Shown here: one piece after another, positions 1-8,321 of the stretch
How the letters are laid out: each line of letters starts with the position of its first letter
Numbering within the stretch: the stretch's first letter is position 1
Assembly: GCA_035290345.1 (NCBI GenBank)
Contig: DATDUP010000005.1
Coordinates: 1-10,086 of the forward strand
Length of the DNA stretch: 10,086 bases
Source of the DNA: DATDUP01 sp035290345
Lineage (GTDB): Bacteria; Patescibacteriota; Patescibacteriia; Magasanikbacterales; UBA922
Direction of reading: 5' to 3'
Translations under genes and position numbers: made by a program
Notes under the pieces: model-generated
The model's input: the letters and a program-made list of their open reading frames with translations, nothing else
Database searches by the model: none
What the model was told of the DNA's origin: nothing

Positions 1-265
1 CGGCAATAGTTTTATTGATCCGCGGTAAACTTTGATAATATACCCGGCCAGCTCCGATGTTGAGATGTCCAACTTCCGAATTCCCCATTTCTCCAAACAT
101 TAAACCGACCTCATTGCCCGAAGCCTGCAAAGTCATCACCGGATATTCATGGATGAACTTGTTGAAATTAGGGGTTTCAGCACGGGTAATCGCGTTTCCC
201 TCGCTATCCGGGGCTATACCCCAACCATCAAGTATGGCCAGAACCACTGGTCGTTGTTTCTTCAT
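1..265 (-). CDS. gpmI: 2,3-bisphosphoglycerate-independent phosphoglycerate mutase, second tandem copy (5' part only)
   Basis: This is the N-terminal 88 codons of a cofactor-independent phosphoglycerate mutase (3-phosphoglycerate to 2-phosphoglycerate, cytoplasmic glycolysis); the rest lies beyond the left edge. The translation starts MKKQRPVVLAILDGWG, with the metal-binding Asp13 of the LDGWG motif. It contains GEMGNSEVGHLNIGAGR, whose Ser63 is the phosphoserine nucleophile expected for this alkaline-phosphatase-superfamily enzyme. The ATG at 265-263 comes only 2 nt after the TAA of the upstream gpmI, so translation is probably coupled; no Shine-Dalgarno sequence is visible. An ungapped hand comparison with the upstream copy gives 41 identities in about 83 positions, so these are old paralogues rather than a fresh duplication. 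The motif variant here (GEMGNSEVGH) is the more usual one for the family. Whether the unseen C-terminal part is intact cannot be judged. Confidence 0.93.
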   Translation of the reverse strand, partial: MKKQRPVVLAILDGWGIAPDSEGNAITRAETPNFNKFIHEYPVMTLQASGNEVGLMFGEMGNSEVGHLNIGAGRVYYQSLPRINKTIA

Positions 266-267
266 AT

Positions 268-1830
268 TTAAAACAAAGCGCGGCCGGTCATTTCCTTGGG
301 TTTGACCCGACCATACAATTTCAAAATCGTTGGCGCTACATCAGCCAAAGATCCGGGTCGTCCTTTCTTTTTGCCAGCTGAAGGATCCACCAAAACACAA
401 GGCACGAGATTGGTCGTATGTTCTGTCCTCATCTCCCCGGTCTCCAAATTGAGCATGTCTTCGGCATTGCCGTGGTCAGCTACAATCAACACCTTTCCTT
501 TCTTTTTCAAAGCCGCCCGGACAATCTTTTGCAAACTCTTGTCTACAACCGCCAGGCCTTGACGGGCCGCTTCCATGTCCCCAGTGTGACCAATCATGTC
601 CGGATTGGCAAAATTAAGACAGATAAAATCATGCTGTTTTTTTTCTAGACTGGCTAAAACCGCTCGTGTCACCCCCAAAGCCGACATGGCTGGTTGTTCA
701 TTGTAATGCCGAACATTAGGAGAGGAAATCTTTTCTCTCTCTTCTCCAGCTACCGGATCGGCATAACCGCCGTTAAAAAAGTAAGTGATATGAGCATATT
801 TTTCTGACTCGGCCACATATAATTGCCGCAAATCGCCCAAAACCATGGGTAGAGTATTAACTAAATCTTGAGAAGGAAAGGCGGTCATAATATGATCCAG
901 GTCCGGTCCGAAATCGGTCATAGCCACAAAACGAGTGTTCTGAGGAAATTTTGATCGACGGAAAGCCTGAGGATTTCTCTTCTGAAAATCGATTTGCACA
1001 AAGGCCTTGGCAATCTGTCGCGCCCGATCACTGCGGGCATTGATAAAAAAGATAGCATCATTGTCTTTAACCAAACCCACGGATTTCTTTCCTTCCTGGA
1101 TTACAGTCGGACAAATGTATTCATCAGTCTCTCCGCGGTTATAAGCCTGAGAGATCGCTTCTTCTGCGCTGGCCGCTTGACATCCTTTCCCCAAAACCAT
1201 GGCTTCATAAGCGGCCTGCGTCCGATCCCAAAACTTGTTTCGATCCATGGAATAAAAACGACCAGTGATAGTAGCAATTTTCTCTCCGGCTAACAGGTGG
1301 CCACGCAATTCATGCAAATAATTTAAAGCCCCGTGCGGCGGTGAATCCCGACCATCAGTGATTAAATGCAAATAAACTTCCTTTTGCCCTTCTCGCCGAA
1401 AAAATTCTAGCATGGCGTATAAATGCTCGGGATAAGCATGGGCGGAATTACCATCAGTCAACAGACCAAGAACATGCACAGCCGTGTGATATTTCTGGCA
1501 ATGATAAAGTGCCTGACGAAAAGCTTCGTTTTTAAAAAAAGTACCGTCATGAATGGCATCAGAAATCTGGACCAAGTCTTGTTTCACCACCCGACCCGAT
1601 CCTAAATTTATGTGTCCGGCCTCAGAATTTCCTTGTTGGTTCGGGAAAAGACCTACGGCCTCACCATGAGCCTTCAATAAGGTATGGGGGTAATTATCCC
1701 AGTATTGAAAGAAATTCGGCACGGTCTTTTTGTTAATTACGTTTCCGGCCGATTCCGGAGCCCAGCCAAAACCATCCAAAATCACCAATACTACCGGGCC
1801 GCTGTTGACTAGTTTTTTCTGTTGGGACAT
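268..1830 (-). CDS. gpmI: 2,3-bisphosphoglycerate-independent phosphoglycerate mutase, first tandem copy
   Basis: A complete iPGM of 520 residues from the ATG at 1830, close to the usual length of about 510. It converts 3-PG to 2-PG in glycolysis/gluconeogenesis using two divalent metals and a phosphoserine intermediate. Visible motifs are LDGFG (Asp19), GNSEAGHINLGSGR (nucleophile Ser69), ITDGRD (158-162), GRFYSMDRNKFWDR (190-203), NARSDRARQ (264-272), NFANPDMIGHTGD (metal Asp411 and His415), ADHGNAED (Asp452, His453) and EHTTNLVP (His471). It has the GNSEAGH and GNSAHAYPEH variants rather than GNSEVGH and GGVHSH, marking a different iPGM subtype from the next gene. A longer reading from an ATG at 1851 adds seven residues (MAYNNRH), but that start lies upstream of the transcription start predicted from the TATAAT box. 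I therefore prefer 1830. It is first in its transcription unit, just after the enolase terminator. Confidence 0.95.
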   Translation of the reverse strand: MSQQKKLVNSGPVVLVILDGFGWAPESAGNVINKKTVPNFFQYWDNYPHTLLKAHGEAVGLFPNQQGNSEAGHINLGSGRVVKQDLVQISDAIHDGTFFKNEAFRQALYHCQKYHTAVHVLGLLTDGNSAHAYPEHLYAMLEFFRREGQKEVYLHLITDGRDSPPHGALNYLHELRGHLLAGEKIATITGRFYSMDRNKFWDRTQAAYEAMVLGKGCQAASAEEAISQAYNRGETDEYICPTVIQEGKKSVGLVKDNDAIFFINARSDRARQIAKAFVQIDFQKRNPQAFRRSKFPQNTRFVAMTDFGPDLDHIMTAFPSQDLVNTLPMVLGDLRQLYVAESEKYAHITYFFNGGYADPVAGEEREKISSPNVRHYNEQPAMSALGVTRAVLASLEKKQHDFICLNFANPDMIGHTGDMEAARQGLAVVDKSLQKIVRAALKKKGKVLIVADHGNAEDMLNLETGEMRTEHTTNLVPCVLVDPSAGKKKGRPGSLADVAPTILKLYGRVKPKEMTGRALF

Positions 1831-1839
1831 ATGGCGATT

Positions 1840-1868
1840 ATTATAGGCCATCCGGGCCTAAAATTCAA
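1840..1868 (-). promoter_or_regulatory. Sigma70-type promoter for the gpmI pair
   Basis: On the minus strand TTGAAT (1868-1863) and a perfect TATAAT (1845-1840) are separated by exactly 17 nt. The pair lies directly downstream of the enolase terminator, in the only place where a new transcription unit would be expected. Transcription should start about 7 nt after the -10 box, near A1832 or A1830. That coincides with the ATG at 1830 and implies a leaderless or nearly leaderless mRNA. The -35 matches consensus at 4 of 6 positions and the -10 at 6 of 6. Confidence 0.7.
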
Positions 1869-1871
1869 ATC

Positions 1872-1893
1872 AAAAACGGCCCGGGAAGGGCCG
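1872..1893 (-). terminator. Rho-independent terminator after enolase
   Basis: Read on the minus strand, CGGCCC (1893-1888), a 5-nt loop TTCCC, then GGGCCG (1882-1877) forms a perfect 6-bp GC-only stem, followed by TTTTT (1876-1872). It begins 5 nt after the enolase TAA and ends 3 nt before the -35 box of the gpmI promoter, so it separates the ileS-to-eno unit from the gpmI unit. Confidence 0.85.
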
Positions 1894-1898
1894 CCTGA

Positions 1899-3143
1899 TT
1901 AACCAATCTCTTCTTCTATCCGCATCAGCCGGTTATACTTTTCCACCCGTTCGCTTCTGGACAAGGAACCGGCCTTAACAAACTCCGCGTTGACTGCCAC
2001 GGCTAAATCCGCGATGAAGGTATCCACCGTCTCTCCCGAACGATGAGAAATCGAGACTTTATAGCCATTTTTCTTGGCCAAATAAATCGCATCAATGGTT
2101 TCGGACAAAGAACCAATCTGATTAAGTTTTATCAAAACCGCATTACCCACCTTTTTTTCTATGCCTTGCTTTATCCGTCCTACGTTAGTGACGAACAGAT
2201 CATCGCCGACCAAAACCACTTTCCGACCCAAACATTTAGTCAGGCGCATCCAGTTTTCCCAATCGTCTTCGGCCAAACCATCTTCAATGGACAACAAGGG
2301 GTACTTTTCTACCCAAGATCCTAGAGTGCGGATCATTTTGTCCGCTGTGGATCCTTGTTTTTGATTAAGGAAATAATATTTGCCTTGACGATAAAACTCC
2401 GAAGCCGCCACGTCCAAACCTAGATAGATGTTCTTTCCTGGAACAAATCCAGATTTTTTTATGGCTTCCACTAACAATTGTAAGGCTCGTTCATTGTTCA
2501 ACAAATCAGGAGCAAAACCTCCTTCATCGCCCACACTAGTATGATAACCTCTTTTACTTAAAATCTCGGCTAAAGAATGAAAAACCTGCGAACCCATCCT
2601 TACCCGTTCGCGAAATTGCCGGTGCAGAGGGATGATCATGAATTCCTGCACCGTCAAATTGTTGTCCGCATGCCGACCACCATTCAAAACATTCATCATC
2701 GGAACTGGCAAACGCCAGCCTTTCTCAGGCAAAGAAAAAACCTGCCGGAGATACCGATACAAGGGTTGGTTAACGGCGACAGCGCCAGCTCGGGCGCTAG
2801 CTAGAGAGACAGCCAAAATCGCATTGGCACCCAATCTTTTTTTATTCTCCGTGCCATCAAGCTCAATCAGGCTCTGGTCGATTTTCCGCTGTTCAGTTAC
2901 TTCTTTTCCTATTAAAGCACGACTGATTATGGTGTTTACATTTTTTACTGCTAACAAAACCCCCCGACCCCCATATCTCTTCGCCCCGTCTCGCAACTCC
3001 CAGGCTTCGTGGGTTCCAGTTGACGCACCACTAGGAACAGCGGCTGTTCCTTTCAGGCCATTGACCAACTCCACCACTGCTTCCACTGTCGGATTACCTC
3101 GGGAGTCTAAAATTTCGCGAGCGACTATTTTTTTTATTTTCAT
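1899..3143 (-). CDS. eno: Enolase (phosphopyruvate hydratase)
   Basis: Enolase interconverts 2-phosphoglycerate and phosphoenolpyruvate in the cytoplasm with Mg2+. The product is 414 residues from ATG 3143, slightly short of the usual 420-430. The N-terminal domain shows REILDSRGNPTVE and the mobile PSGASTGTHEAWELRDG loop. The barrel carries NGGRHADNN (His158), QEF (Glu167), GDEGGFAPD (Glu207), metal ligands Asp244, Glu287 (LSIEDG) and Asp314 (LVGDD), catalytic Lys339 (IKLNQIG), SHRSGET (His367-Ser369), Lys390, and the C-terminal EKYNRLMRIEEE. All catalytic positions are kept. An upstream in-frame ATG at 3257 would overlap the U32 gene by about 110 nt and add 38 unrelated residues, so I reject it. 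The start is 4 nt after the U32 stop with no Shine-Dalgarno sequence. It is the last gene before the terminator and adjoins the gpmI pair, which makes its substrate. Confidence 0.97.
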   Translation of the reverse strand: MKIKKIVAREILDSRGNPTVEAVVELVNGLKGTAAVPSGASTGTHEAWELRDGAKRYGGRGVLLAVKNVNTIISRALIGKEVTEQRKIDQSLIELDGTENKKRLGANAILAVSLASARAGAVAVNQPLYRYLRQVFSLPEKGWRLPVPMMNVLNGGRHADNNLTVQEFMIIPLHRQFRERVRMGSQVFHSLAEILSKRGYHTSVGDEGGFAPDLLNNERALQLLVEAIKKSGFVPGKNIYLGLDVAASEFYRQGKYYFLNQKQGSTADKMIRTLGSWVEKYPLLSIEDGLAEDDWENWMRLTKCLGRKVVLVGDDLFVTNVGRIKQGIEKKVGNAVLIKLNQIGSLSETIDAIYLAKKNGYKVSISHRSGETVDTFIADLAVAVNAEFVKAGSLSRSERVEKYNRLMRIEEEIG

Positions 3144-3147
3144 AAGT

Positions 3148-4416
3148 TTAAATTTTTTTTTGTAGAATACTACCAATCGGCAAGGAAAAGCGGGAATAAA
3201 AGCTAGCCTTTTCTTTGCCTCCGCCATGCACCGCCCCAACCATCTTATTTTCTCCATTATACAACTTGTTGACTTTCAATCGCAAATCACGACCCTGGGG
3301 GGTGATAACGAAAACCTCTTCCCCGACTACCAAACGATTGTGCGGTTGAAAAAAAATATGGTACTGTTTCTTTTTTCCATCTCTCTCTCCACCAACAATC
3401 TCCCCGACGAATTCTTTAATCGCCGAAAGATGGCTGGCTGTGACTAATTGCTCACCGGTTTTTCCTAACAAAAAACCAGTGGTATAACCCCGATGCATGA
3501 TGGCCAATAATCTTTTCTTTTTTATCGCCCGCAATTTCCTTTTTACCAAGGCCTGATTATGAAAAGAATCAATCACCGTCAAGCCCTCACGATAGGCCTT
3601 GATAATTATAGCCAGATACGCAACACTCTTGGCCCGACCCTCAATTTTGAAACTCGTTATCCCCGCTTGTGCCAAATCATCTAAATACTCAAGTAAACAC
3701 AGATCCTGGGAGTTCAATAAATATGTCCCTTGAGCGTCTTCTTCCATGGTTATTTCCTGCTCTGATTCTCTCCCTGTCGCCAGTTGGCACTCTCGCACTT
3801 GCCGCACATCATATTGCCAGCGACAAGGCTGGACACAATCACCGAGATTGGCCGAACGATTAGCTAGCCAGGCACTTAAAACACAACGGCCAGAGTAACT
3901 CAGACACATGGCTCCATGCACAAAATATTCTAATTCCATTCCCGGGACCATTTTCTTTATCTCACGAATCTCATCCAAACTAACCTCTCGACCCAAAATC
4001 ACTCGCTTCACCCCTTGTTGCTTCCAAAAACGAACTGCCGACCAATTGGTGGCATTCGCCTGGGTTGAAAGATGGATGGGACAATGGGGGGCATATTTTT
4101 TAGCAAGAGCTAATACACCAGGATCAGAAATAATCAAACCATCGGGACGCCATTTTTCTAATTGACGTAAATAGGTGATCAGAGATGATAGATGACGGTT
4201 ATGAGCATAGATGTTCAAGGTCACATAGACTTTTTTCCCTTGTCCCCGCGCTTGAATAATCGCCTGTTTTACTTCCTCAGCACTGAACCGGTTGATCCGC
4301 ACTCGTAAACTAAAATCCGGTGTACCTAAATATACTGCATCAGCGCCAAACGCGAAGGCAGTCTCCATTTTTTCTTTGGAGCCGGCCGGGGCCAATAACT
4401 CCAATTTGTTTTTCAT
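3148..4416 (-). CDS. U32 family protein, TrhP/YegQ-like (tRNA 5-hydroxyuridine synthesis)
   Basis: The protein belongs to peptidase family U32, now known to include iron-sulfur RNA hydroxylation enzymes. The signature EYFVHGAMCLSYSGRCVLS is present, followed by GDCVQPCRWQY. Together they supply four cysteines in the spacing that binds a [4Fe-4S] cluster in TrhP and RlhA. It opens with LELLAPAGS and an FGADAVYLG barrel strand typical of the family, and has KIEGRAKS and HRGYTTGF further on. About 422 residues matches the TrhP (YegQ, YrrO) size, not the roughly 650-residue RlhA. TrhP makes 5-hydroxyuridine at tRNA position 34 using prephenate, so this role is likely but inferred. Frame-compatible GTG starts at 4428 and 4422 add 4 or 2 residues; I chose the ATG at 4416 because it gives the normal MKNKLELLAPAG start. 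It lies between the NIF3-like gene and eno in one unit. Confidence 0.85.
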   Translation of the reverse strand: MKNKLELLAPAGSKEKMETAFAFGADAVYLGTPDFSLRVRINRFSAEEVKQAIIQARGQGKKVYVTLNIYAHNRHLSSLITYLRQLEKWRPDGLIISDPGVLALAKKYAPHCPIHLSTQANATNWSAVRFWKQQGVKRVILGREVSLDEIREIKKMVPGMELEYFVHGAMCLSYSGRCVLSAWLANRSANLGDCVQPCRWQYDVRQVRECQLATGRESEQEITMEEDAQGTYLLNSQDLCLLEYLDDLAQAGITSFKIEGRAKSVAYLAIIIKAYREGLTVIDSFHNQALVKRKLRAIKKKRLLAIMHRGYTTGFLLGKTGEQLVTASHLSAIKEFVGEIVGGERDGKKKQYHIFFQPHNRLVVGEEVFVITPQGRDLRLKVNKLYNGENKMVGAVHGGGKEKASFYSRFSLPIGSILQKKI

Positions 4417-4431
4417 AACCACAGTCACGGA

Positions 4432-5409
4432 TTATTTCTTCTTTTTCTTTCCCGTCTCCCGTTTGATTCGGATCAAACCACTGCAAGGCAGGACTTCAAT
4501 TCCCCTTTTTTCTAAAACATCCAAAAAAAGATTCATCCCCAAAGAATCTGAAGCCATATGACCGGCAATAACCACATTCAAAAAATGTTCATTAGCCCGG
4601 TCCCGAGCCCCATCCTTCATATGCATCCCAATTATTGTACTCACTCCGTGAGCGGATAATTCCTTGTAAATCTTGTCCGAAGGATTAGTACCACCCGTCA
4701 TCTCCACTAAATAACGACCAAGACAACTACGGGGGCTACCGGCAATGATTGTCGGCCCGGCTCCCCTCTTTCGCGCTTCTTGATATTCCGGAATTTCTAA
4801 AAGCACATCGACCAAATCTCCCACGGTTTTGGGTTGACGCTTATGTAAAAACTTATGCAAAAAATCATTCACCAAATTATCCGTGAGCGTGTGAGCATTC
4901 ATGAAATTGACCTTCAACAACCGGGCAATGTCTACCACTCGGTCGTGATTGACCGGATGCACACTCCGTCCCACCTCCTTGATTCTCTCTTCCATTATTT
5001 TCTCAGCCACATGAATCGGTAAACCGGCCTGAGTGAACATCTCAATTTGTAAATCCATGACTGCATGTAAACTGGCCAAACCATAACCAACTGGATGGTG
5101 GGCAATGACCAAGTCAACCGCCCGGCCACGTTCCCCCAACTGGCTGGCGACGATTATTTCGCTCGCTCCAATGTCAATTCCCGCCAACACTCGATGAACA
5201 ACTTGTTTTTCATTACCACAGTGAATGTGGCTATCCGGATAGGGGTTAGCCAGTAATTCCAGGTTAAAATACGACTTGTCTTTGGGCTTCAACTCTTCAT
5301 AATCCTTTTTTACTCTGGTCAAATATTCTTTTACCCCAGCCCGGCCACGTGGATCTGCTCCAATGCCCAAGTCTACTGCCAGAGAAAAAATTTGTCTAAT
5401 ATCCATCAT
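4432..5409 (-). CDS. NIF3-like (DUF34/YbgI family) metal-binding protein
   Basis: A 325-residue protein resembling the NIF3/DUF34 family: cytoplasmic, dinuclear-metal proteins (E. coli YbgI, yeast NIF3) whose cellular role is not firmly known. Recognisable parts are VDLVIAHHPVGYG (metal-binding His104-His105) preceded by LAGIDIGASEIIVAS, and a C-terminal VVIAGHMASDSLGMN that corresponds to the family's second metal-binding histidine/acid stretch, with Asp rather than the common Glu. The N-terminal 70 residues are longer than usual and lack the familiar early NVGLQ-type motif, so this is a divergent subtype. It ends with a run of lysines. The start has two adjacent ATGs (5409 and 5406) and no Shine-Dalgarno sequence, 14 nt after the ileS stop. 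Its place between ileS and a tRNA-modifying U32 gene is compatible with a translation-related or housekeeping role, but that is only context. Confidence 0.8.
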   Translation of the reverse strand: MMDIRQIFSLAVDLGIGADPRGRAGVKEYLTRVKKDYEELKPKDKSYFNLELLANPYPDSHIHCGNEKQVVHRVLAGIDIGASEIIVASQLGERGRAVDLVIAHHPVGYGLASLHAVMDLQIEMFTQAGLPIHVAEKIMEERIKEVGRSVHPVNHDRVVDIARLLKVNFMNAHTLTDNLVNDFLHKFLHKRQPKTVGDLVDVLLEIPEYQEARKRGAGPTIIAGSPRSCLGRYLVEMTGGTNPSDKIYKELSAHGVSTIIGMHMKDGARDRANEHFLNVVIAGHMASDSLGMNLFLDVLEKRGIEVLPCSGLIRIKRETGKKKKK

Positions 5410-5423
5410 AGATTTAACACAAA

Positions 5424-8321
5424 TTATTTACTGATTGAAAGTTTAATCTTCCGTTCGGCCACAGTTATTTCTTCTCCGTCACCGGAAACCAAAGTTGAAG
5501 CCAAAACACTGGACTTAATGTCTTCGACATATTCTTCCAAGACTGCCAATAATTCTGGATCTGAAGTGTGATAATAAACGGTTATCGGCATCTGCACCGT
5601 CAATCCCTGTTCTTTACGCATTTGGTTGATGGTTCGAATTAATTCCCGGGCCACCCCTTCTCTCTTCAATTCTGGAGTCAAGGCAACATCTAAACTAATT
5701 TTCCAGTCCCCCTCGGTCCGCGTCACCCACTCACCCTGAGAATCAATCTCGGTTTTCACTTCTTTGACATTTAATTCTTCCGCAATCACTTCGGCTAACG
5801 CTGGGGTAATCTTTTCCCCGGATACAGACAAAGCTCGTAAGACCTGCCTAACTTTCATCCCTTTTTCTACCCGTAAAGACAGACCCAATTCCACTATTTT
5901 CTTCGCTTTTTCCATGTCTGCCAGGATACCAGTATCCAACTTACCAGCGATGGGCCAAGATTCCAAATGAACGCTATCTAAAGGACCATTGAGAATCTGA
6001 TACATTTTTTCCGCCAAGAAAGGCGTAAATGGAGCCAAAACCTTAGCCAAGGTCAGCAACACTTGCTCCAAGGTGGCCAAAGCCCACTGCTTGTCTTGTT
6101 CGTCATTACCTTTGAATCGTTCCCGACTTCGTCGGACATACCACTGAGAAAGATCTGTCACAAAATCAAGAATTGGACGGCTGGCTTCGGCTAATTGATA
6201 TTTCTCCAGATTATCACCCGTATCTTTGACCAATTGCTGGAGGCGGCTCAATATCCATTTATCCAAAACCGCTGTTGAGGGCGACACTTGATTTTCTTTT
6301 TCTCCAGAGAACAATTGGTAAAAGACAACCACATTCCACAGGGTATTCATCAATTTGTTATACACCTCACGCACTCCGGCTTCAGAAAAATTTAAACTTT
6401 CCGCATGCATCACCGGTGAAACAGCGAGATAATAACGCATGGCATCGGCCCCGTATTTTTCTAGAATCGTATTGGGATCAGGATAATTCTTCAATCGTTT
6501 GCTCATTTTTTTACCATCTTCTGCCAATACAATTCCATTCACAACCACATTCTTGAAAGCAGGACTAGTCTTTTTTACCGGAATGATTGGCTGACGACCG
6601 CGGGTCAAGGCCGTGGCCAAAACGTGCAAAGTATAAAACCAGCCTCGAGTCTGATCTTGCCCTTCGGCGATGAATTCCGCCGGAAAACTAGATTCAAATT
6701 TTTCTTTATTCTCAAAGGGGTAGTGGCTCTGGCCATAGGGCATAGAACCAGACTCAAACCAACAATCCAATACCTGAGGGATACGACGGTACTCTTCCCC
6801 ATTCCGAGTGATTACCAAATCGTCGACAATATGTTTGTGCAAATCCGTTACCTTTTTTCCAGTCAAAGATTCCAAATCAGCGACTGAACCGACACAGATA
6901 GTGTCACCAGCCGCATTTTTCCAAATCGGCAGAGGCGTGCCCCAATAACGATCACGAGAGATAGCCCAATCCCGCGCCCCTTCCAACCATTTACCAAACC
7001 GCCCTTCCTTCATATGGCCCGGCACCCAGTTTGTCTGTTCATTGGTTTTCAACAAATCTTCTTTAAGATCCGCCACTTTGACAAACCAAGAAGAGGTCGA
7101 ATAATTCAAAAGAGGAGAATCACAACGCCAACAATGCGGATAACTATGGACATACGATTCTTTGGAAAACAGTCTCTCTTTAGCCTGTAAATATTTAATC
7201 ATTTCAATATCGGCCTGACTCGGACTGTCTTTTGGTTTTACTTCTTGACCGACAAAATCACTCACCAGATCAATGAAACGACCGGTCATGTCCACATGTT
7301 GAACCCAGCCTGTATTTTCTCTCTGACCGAGTTCGTAATCGTCTTCGCCAAAAGCCGGAGCGATGTGCACAATACCCGTACCCTCTTCAGTAGAGACAAA
7401 ATCCGCGACCACTATTCGGAAACCATTCGCAGTGGAAGAGAAATAGGGAAAAAGCGGTTCATATGTCAGACCAACTAATTTTTTTCCTTTGTATTCTTCC
7501 TCTATCTCATAGGCCCGATCTTTCATAACCGCTTCCAGACGATTTTTAGCCAAAAGATATTGCTCATCTCCGACTTTAACTCGCACATAATCTATCCGTG
7601 GTCCCACGGCCAGCAAAACATTTCCTGGTAAGGTCCAGGGAGTGGTCGTCCAAGCCAAAGCAAACACTTTCTCTTTCACTCCGAGAATTTTTTCCGCGTT
7701 GGTTAACAAAAATTTACTGGTACAAGAAACGTCTTTCACCTCTTTGTAACCCTGAGTCACTTCAAAATTGGATAATGGAGTAGCGCAGCGCGGGCAAATA
7801 TGCATTGACTTTCTACCCTCATAAATCAAACCAGTATCCCACAATTGTTTAAACACCCACCAAACACTCTCCATATAAGTGGTATCCATAGTGTGGTAGG
7901 CATTTTCCATATCCACCCAACGACCCATCCGACGAATGGTTTTTTTCCATTCTTCGGCATAGCGCAAAACCGTACTCCGACAGGCCTCATTGAACTTGGC
8001 TATGCCCATCGCCTCTATATCCTGTTTGTTGCGCAATTTATTATCTTGCTCAATAATATTTTCGATTGGCAAGCCGTGGCAATCCCAACCCCAGACTCTT
8101 TCCACTCGGAAACCTTTCATGGTGAAATACCGCGGGACAATATCCTTCATGAGGGAGGCAACGATGTGCCCATAATGAGGCAGACCAGTCGCAAAAGGCG
8201 GACCATCATAGAAAACATAAGGTTGCTTGGCCGGCCTTTCTTGGACCGAGCGATTAAAACAATCCTCTTTGTCCCAATGAGTTAAAACTTCTGATTCAAT
8301 TTCTTTGGCATTATAAGGCAT
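5424..8321 (-). CDS. ileS: Isoleucyl-tRNA synthetase, type 2 (eukaryote-like)
   Basis: This class I synthetase charges tRNA-Ile with isoleucine. From ATG 8321 it has 965 residues. Motifs in order: YDGPPFATGLPHYGH with the HIGH-type signature HYGH at 49-52; GWDCHGLPIE (78-87); CPRC at 176-179; the CP1 editing domain with WTTTPWTLPGN (224-234) and GTGIVHIAPAFGEDDYE (315-330); HCWRC at 396-400; DCWFESGSMPY (519-529); GQDQTRGWF; KMSKR at 605-609; then the WYVRRSRERF anticodon-binding region. GLPHYGH and the absence of the C-terminal zinc-finger cysteines place it with type 2 IleRS (eukaryotes, some bacteria), a group less sensitive to mupirocin. A GTG at 8372 would extend the frame, but it lies inside the T-box, so it is not the start. 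Expression should be set by the T-box leader. It is the first gene of the ileS-NIF3-U32-eno unit. Confidence 0.97.
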   Translation of the reverse strand: MPYNAKEIESEVLTHWDKEDCFNRSVQERPAKQPYVFYDGPPFATGLPHYGHIVASLMKDIVPRYFTMKGFRVERVWGWDCHGLPIENIIEQDNKLRNKQDIEAMGIAKFNEACRSTVLRYAEEWKKTIRRMGRWVDMENAYHTMDTTYMESVWWVFKQLWDTGLIYEGRKSMHICPRCATPLSNFEVTQGYKEVKDVSCTSKFLLTNAEKILGVKEKVFALAWTTTPWTLPGNVLLAVGPRIDYVRVKVGDEQYLLAKNRLEAVMKDRAYEIEEEYKGKKLVGLTYEPLFPYFSSTANGFRIVVADFVSTEEGTGIVHIAPAFGEDDYELGQRENTGWVQHVDMTGRFIDLVSDFVGQEVKPKDSPSQADIEMIKYLQAKERLFSKESYVHSYPHCWRCDSPLLNYSTSSWFVKVADLKEDLLKTNEQTNWVPGHMKEGRFGKWLEGARDWAISRDRYWGTPLPIWKNAAGDTICVGSVADLESLTGKKVTDLHKHIVDDLVITRNGEEYRRIPQVLDCWFESGSMPYGQSHYPFENKEKFESSFPAEFIAEGQDQTRGWFYTLHVLATALTRGRQPIIPVKKTSPAFKNVVVNGIVLAEDGKKMSKRLKNYPDPNTILEKYGADAMRYYLAVSPVMHAESLNFSEAGVREVYNKLMNTLWNVVVFYQLFSGEKENQVSPSTAVLDKWILSRLQQLVKDTGDNLEKYQLAEASRPILDFVTDLSQWYVRRSRERFKGNDEQDKQWALATLEQVLLTLAKVLAPFTPFLAEKMYQILNGPLDSVHLESWPIAGKLDTGILADMEKAKKIVELGLSLRVEKGMKVRQVLRALSVSGEKITPALAEVIAEELNVKEVKTEIDSQGEWVTRTEGDWKISLDVALTPELKREGVARELIRTINQMRKEQGLTVQMPITVYYHTSDPELLAVLEEYVEDIKSSVLASTLVSGDGEEITVAERKIKLSISK

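Noticed and set aside
2632..3165. 177-codon open frame on the plus strand
   Set aside because: It is antisense to enolase, low in recognisable motifs, with no promoter or ribosome site; a shadow frame.
3160..3185. Possible promoter (TATTCT) just before eno
   Set aside because: No acceptable -35 at 16-18 nt, and the -10 is weak; A/T richness alone explains it.
3144..3257. 38-residue N-terminal extension of enolase
   Set aside because: It overlaps the C-terminal coding part of the U32 gene and has no enolase-like residues; MKIKKIVAREILDSRGNP is the normal start.
7845..8285. 146-codon open frame on the plus strand
   Set aside because: It is antisense to ileS, has no recognisable protein features, and is explained by the codon pattern of ileS.
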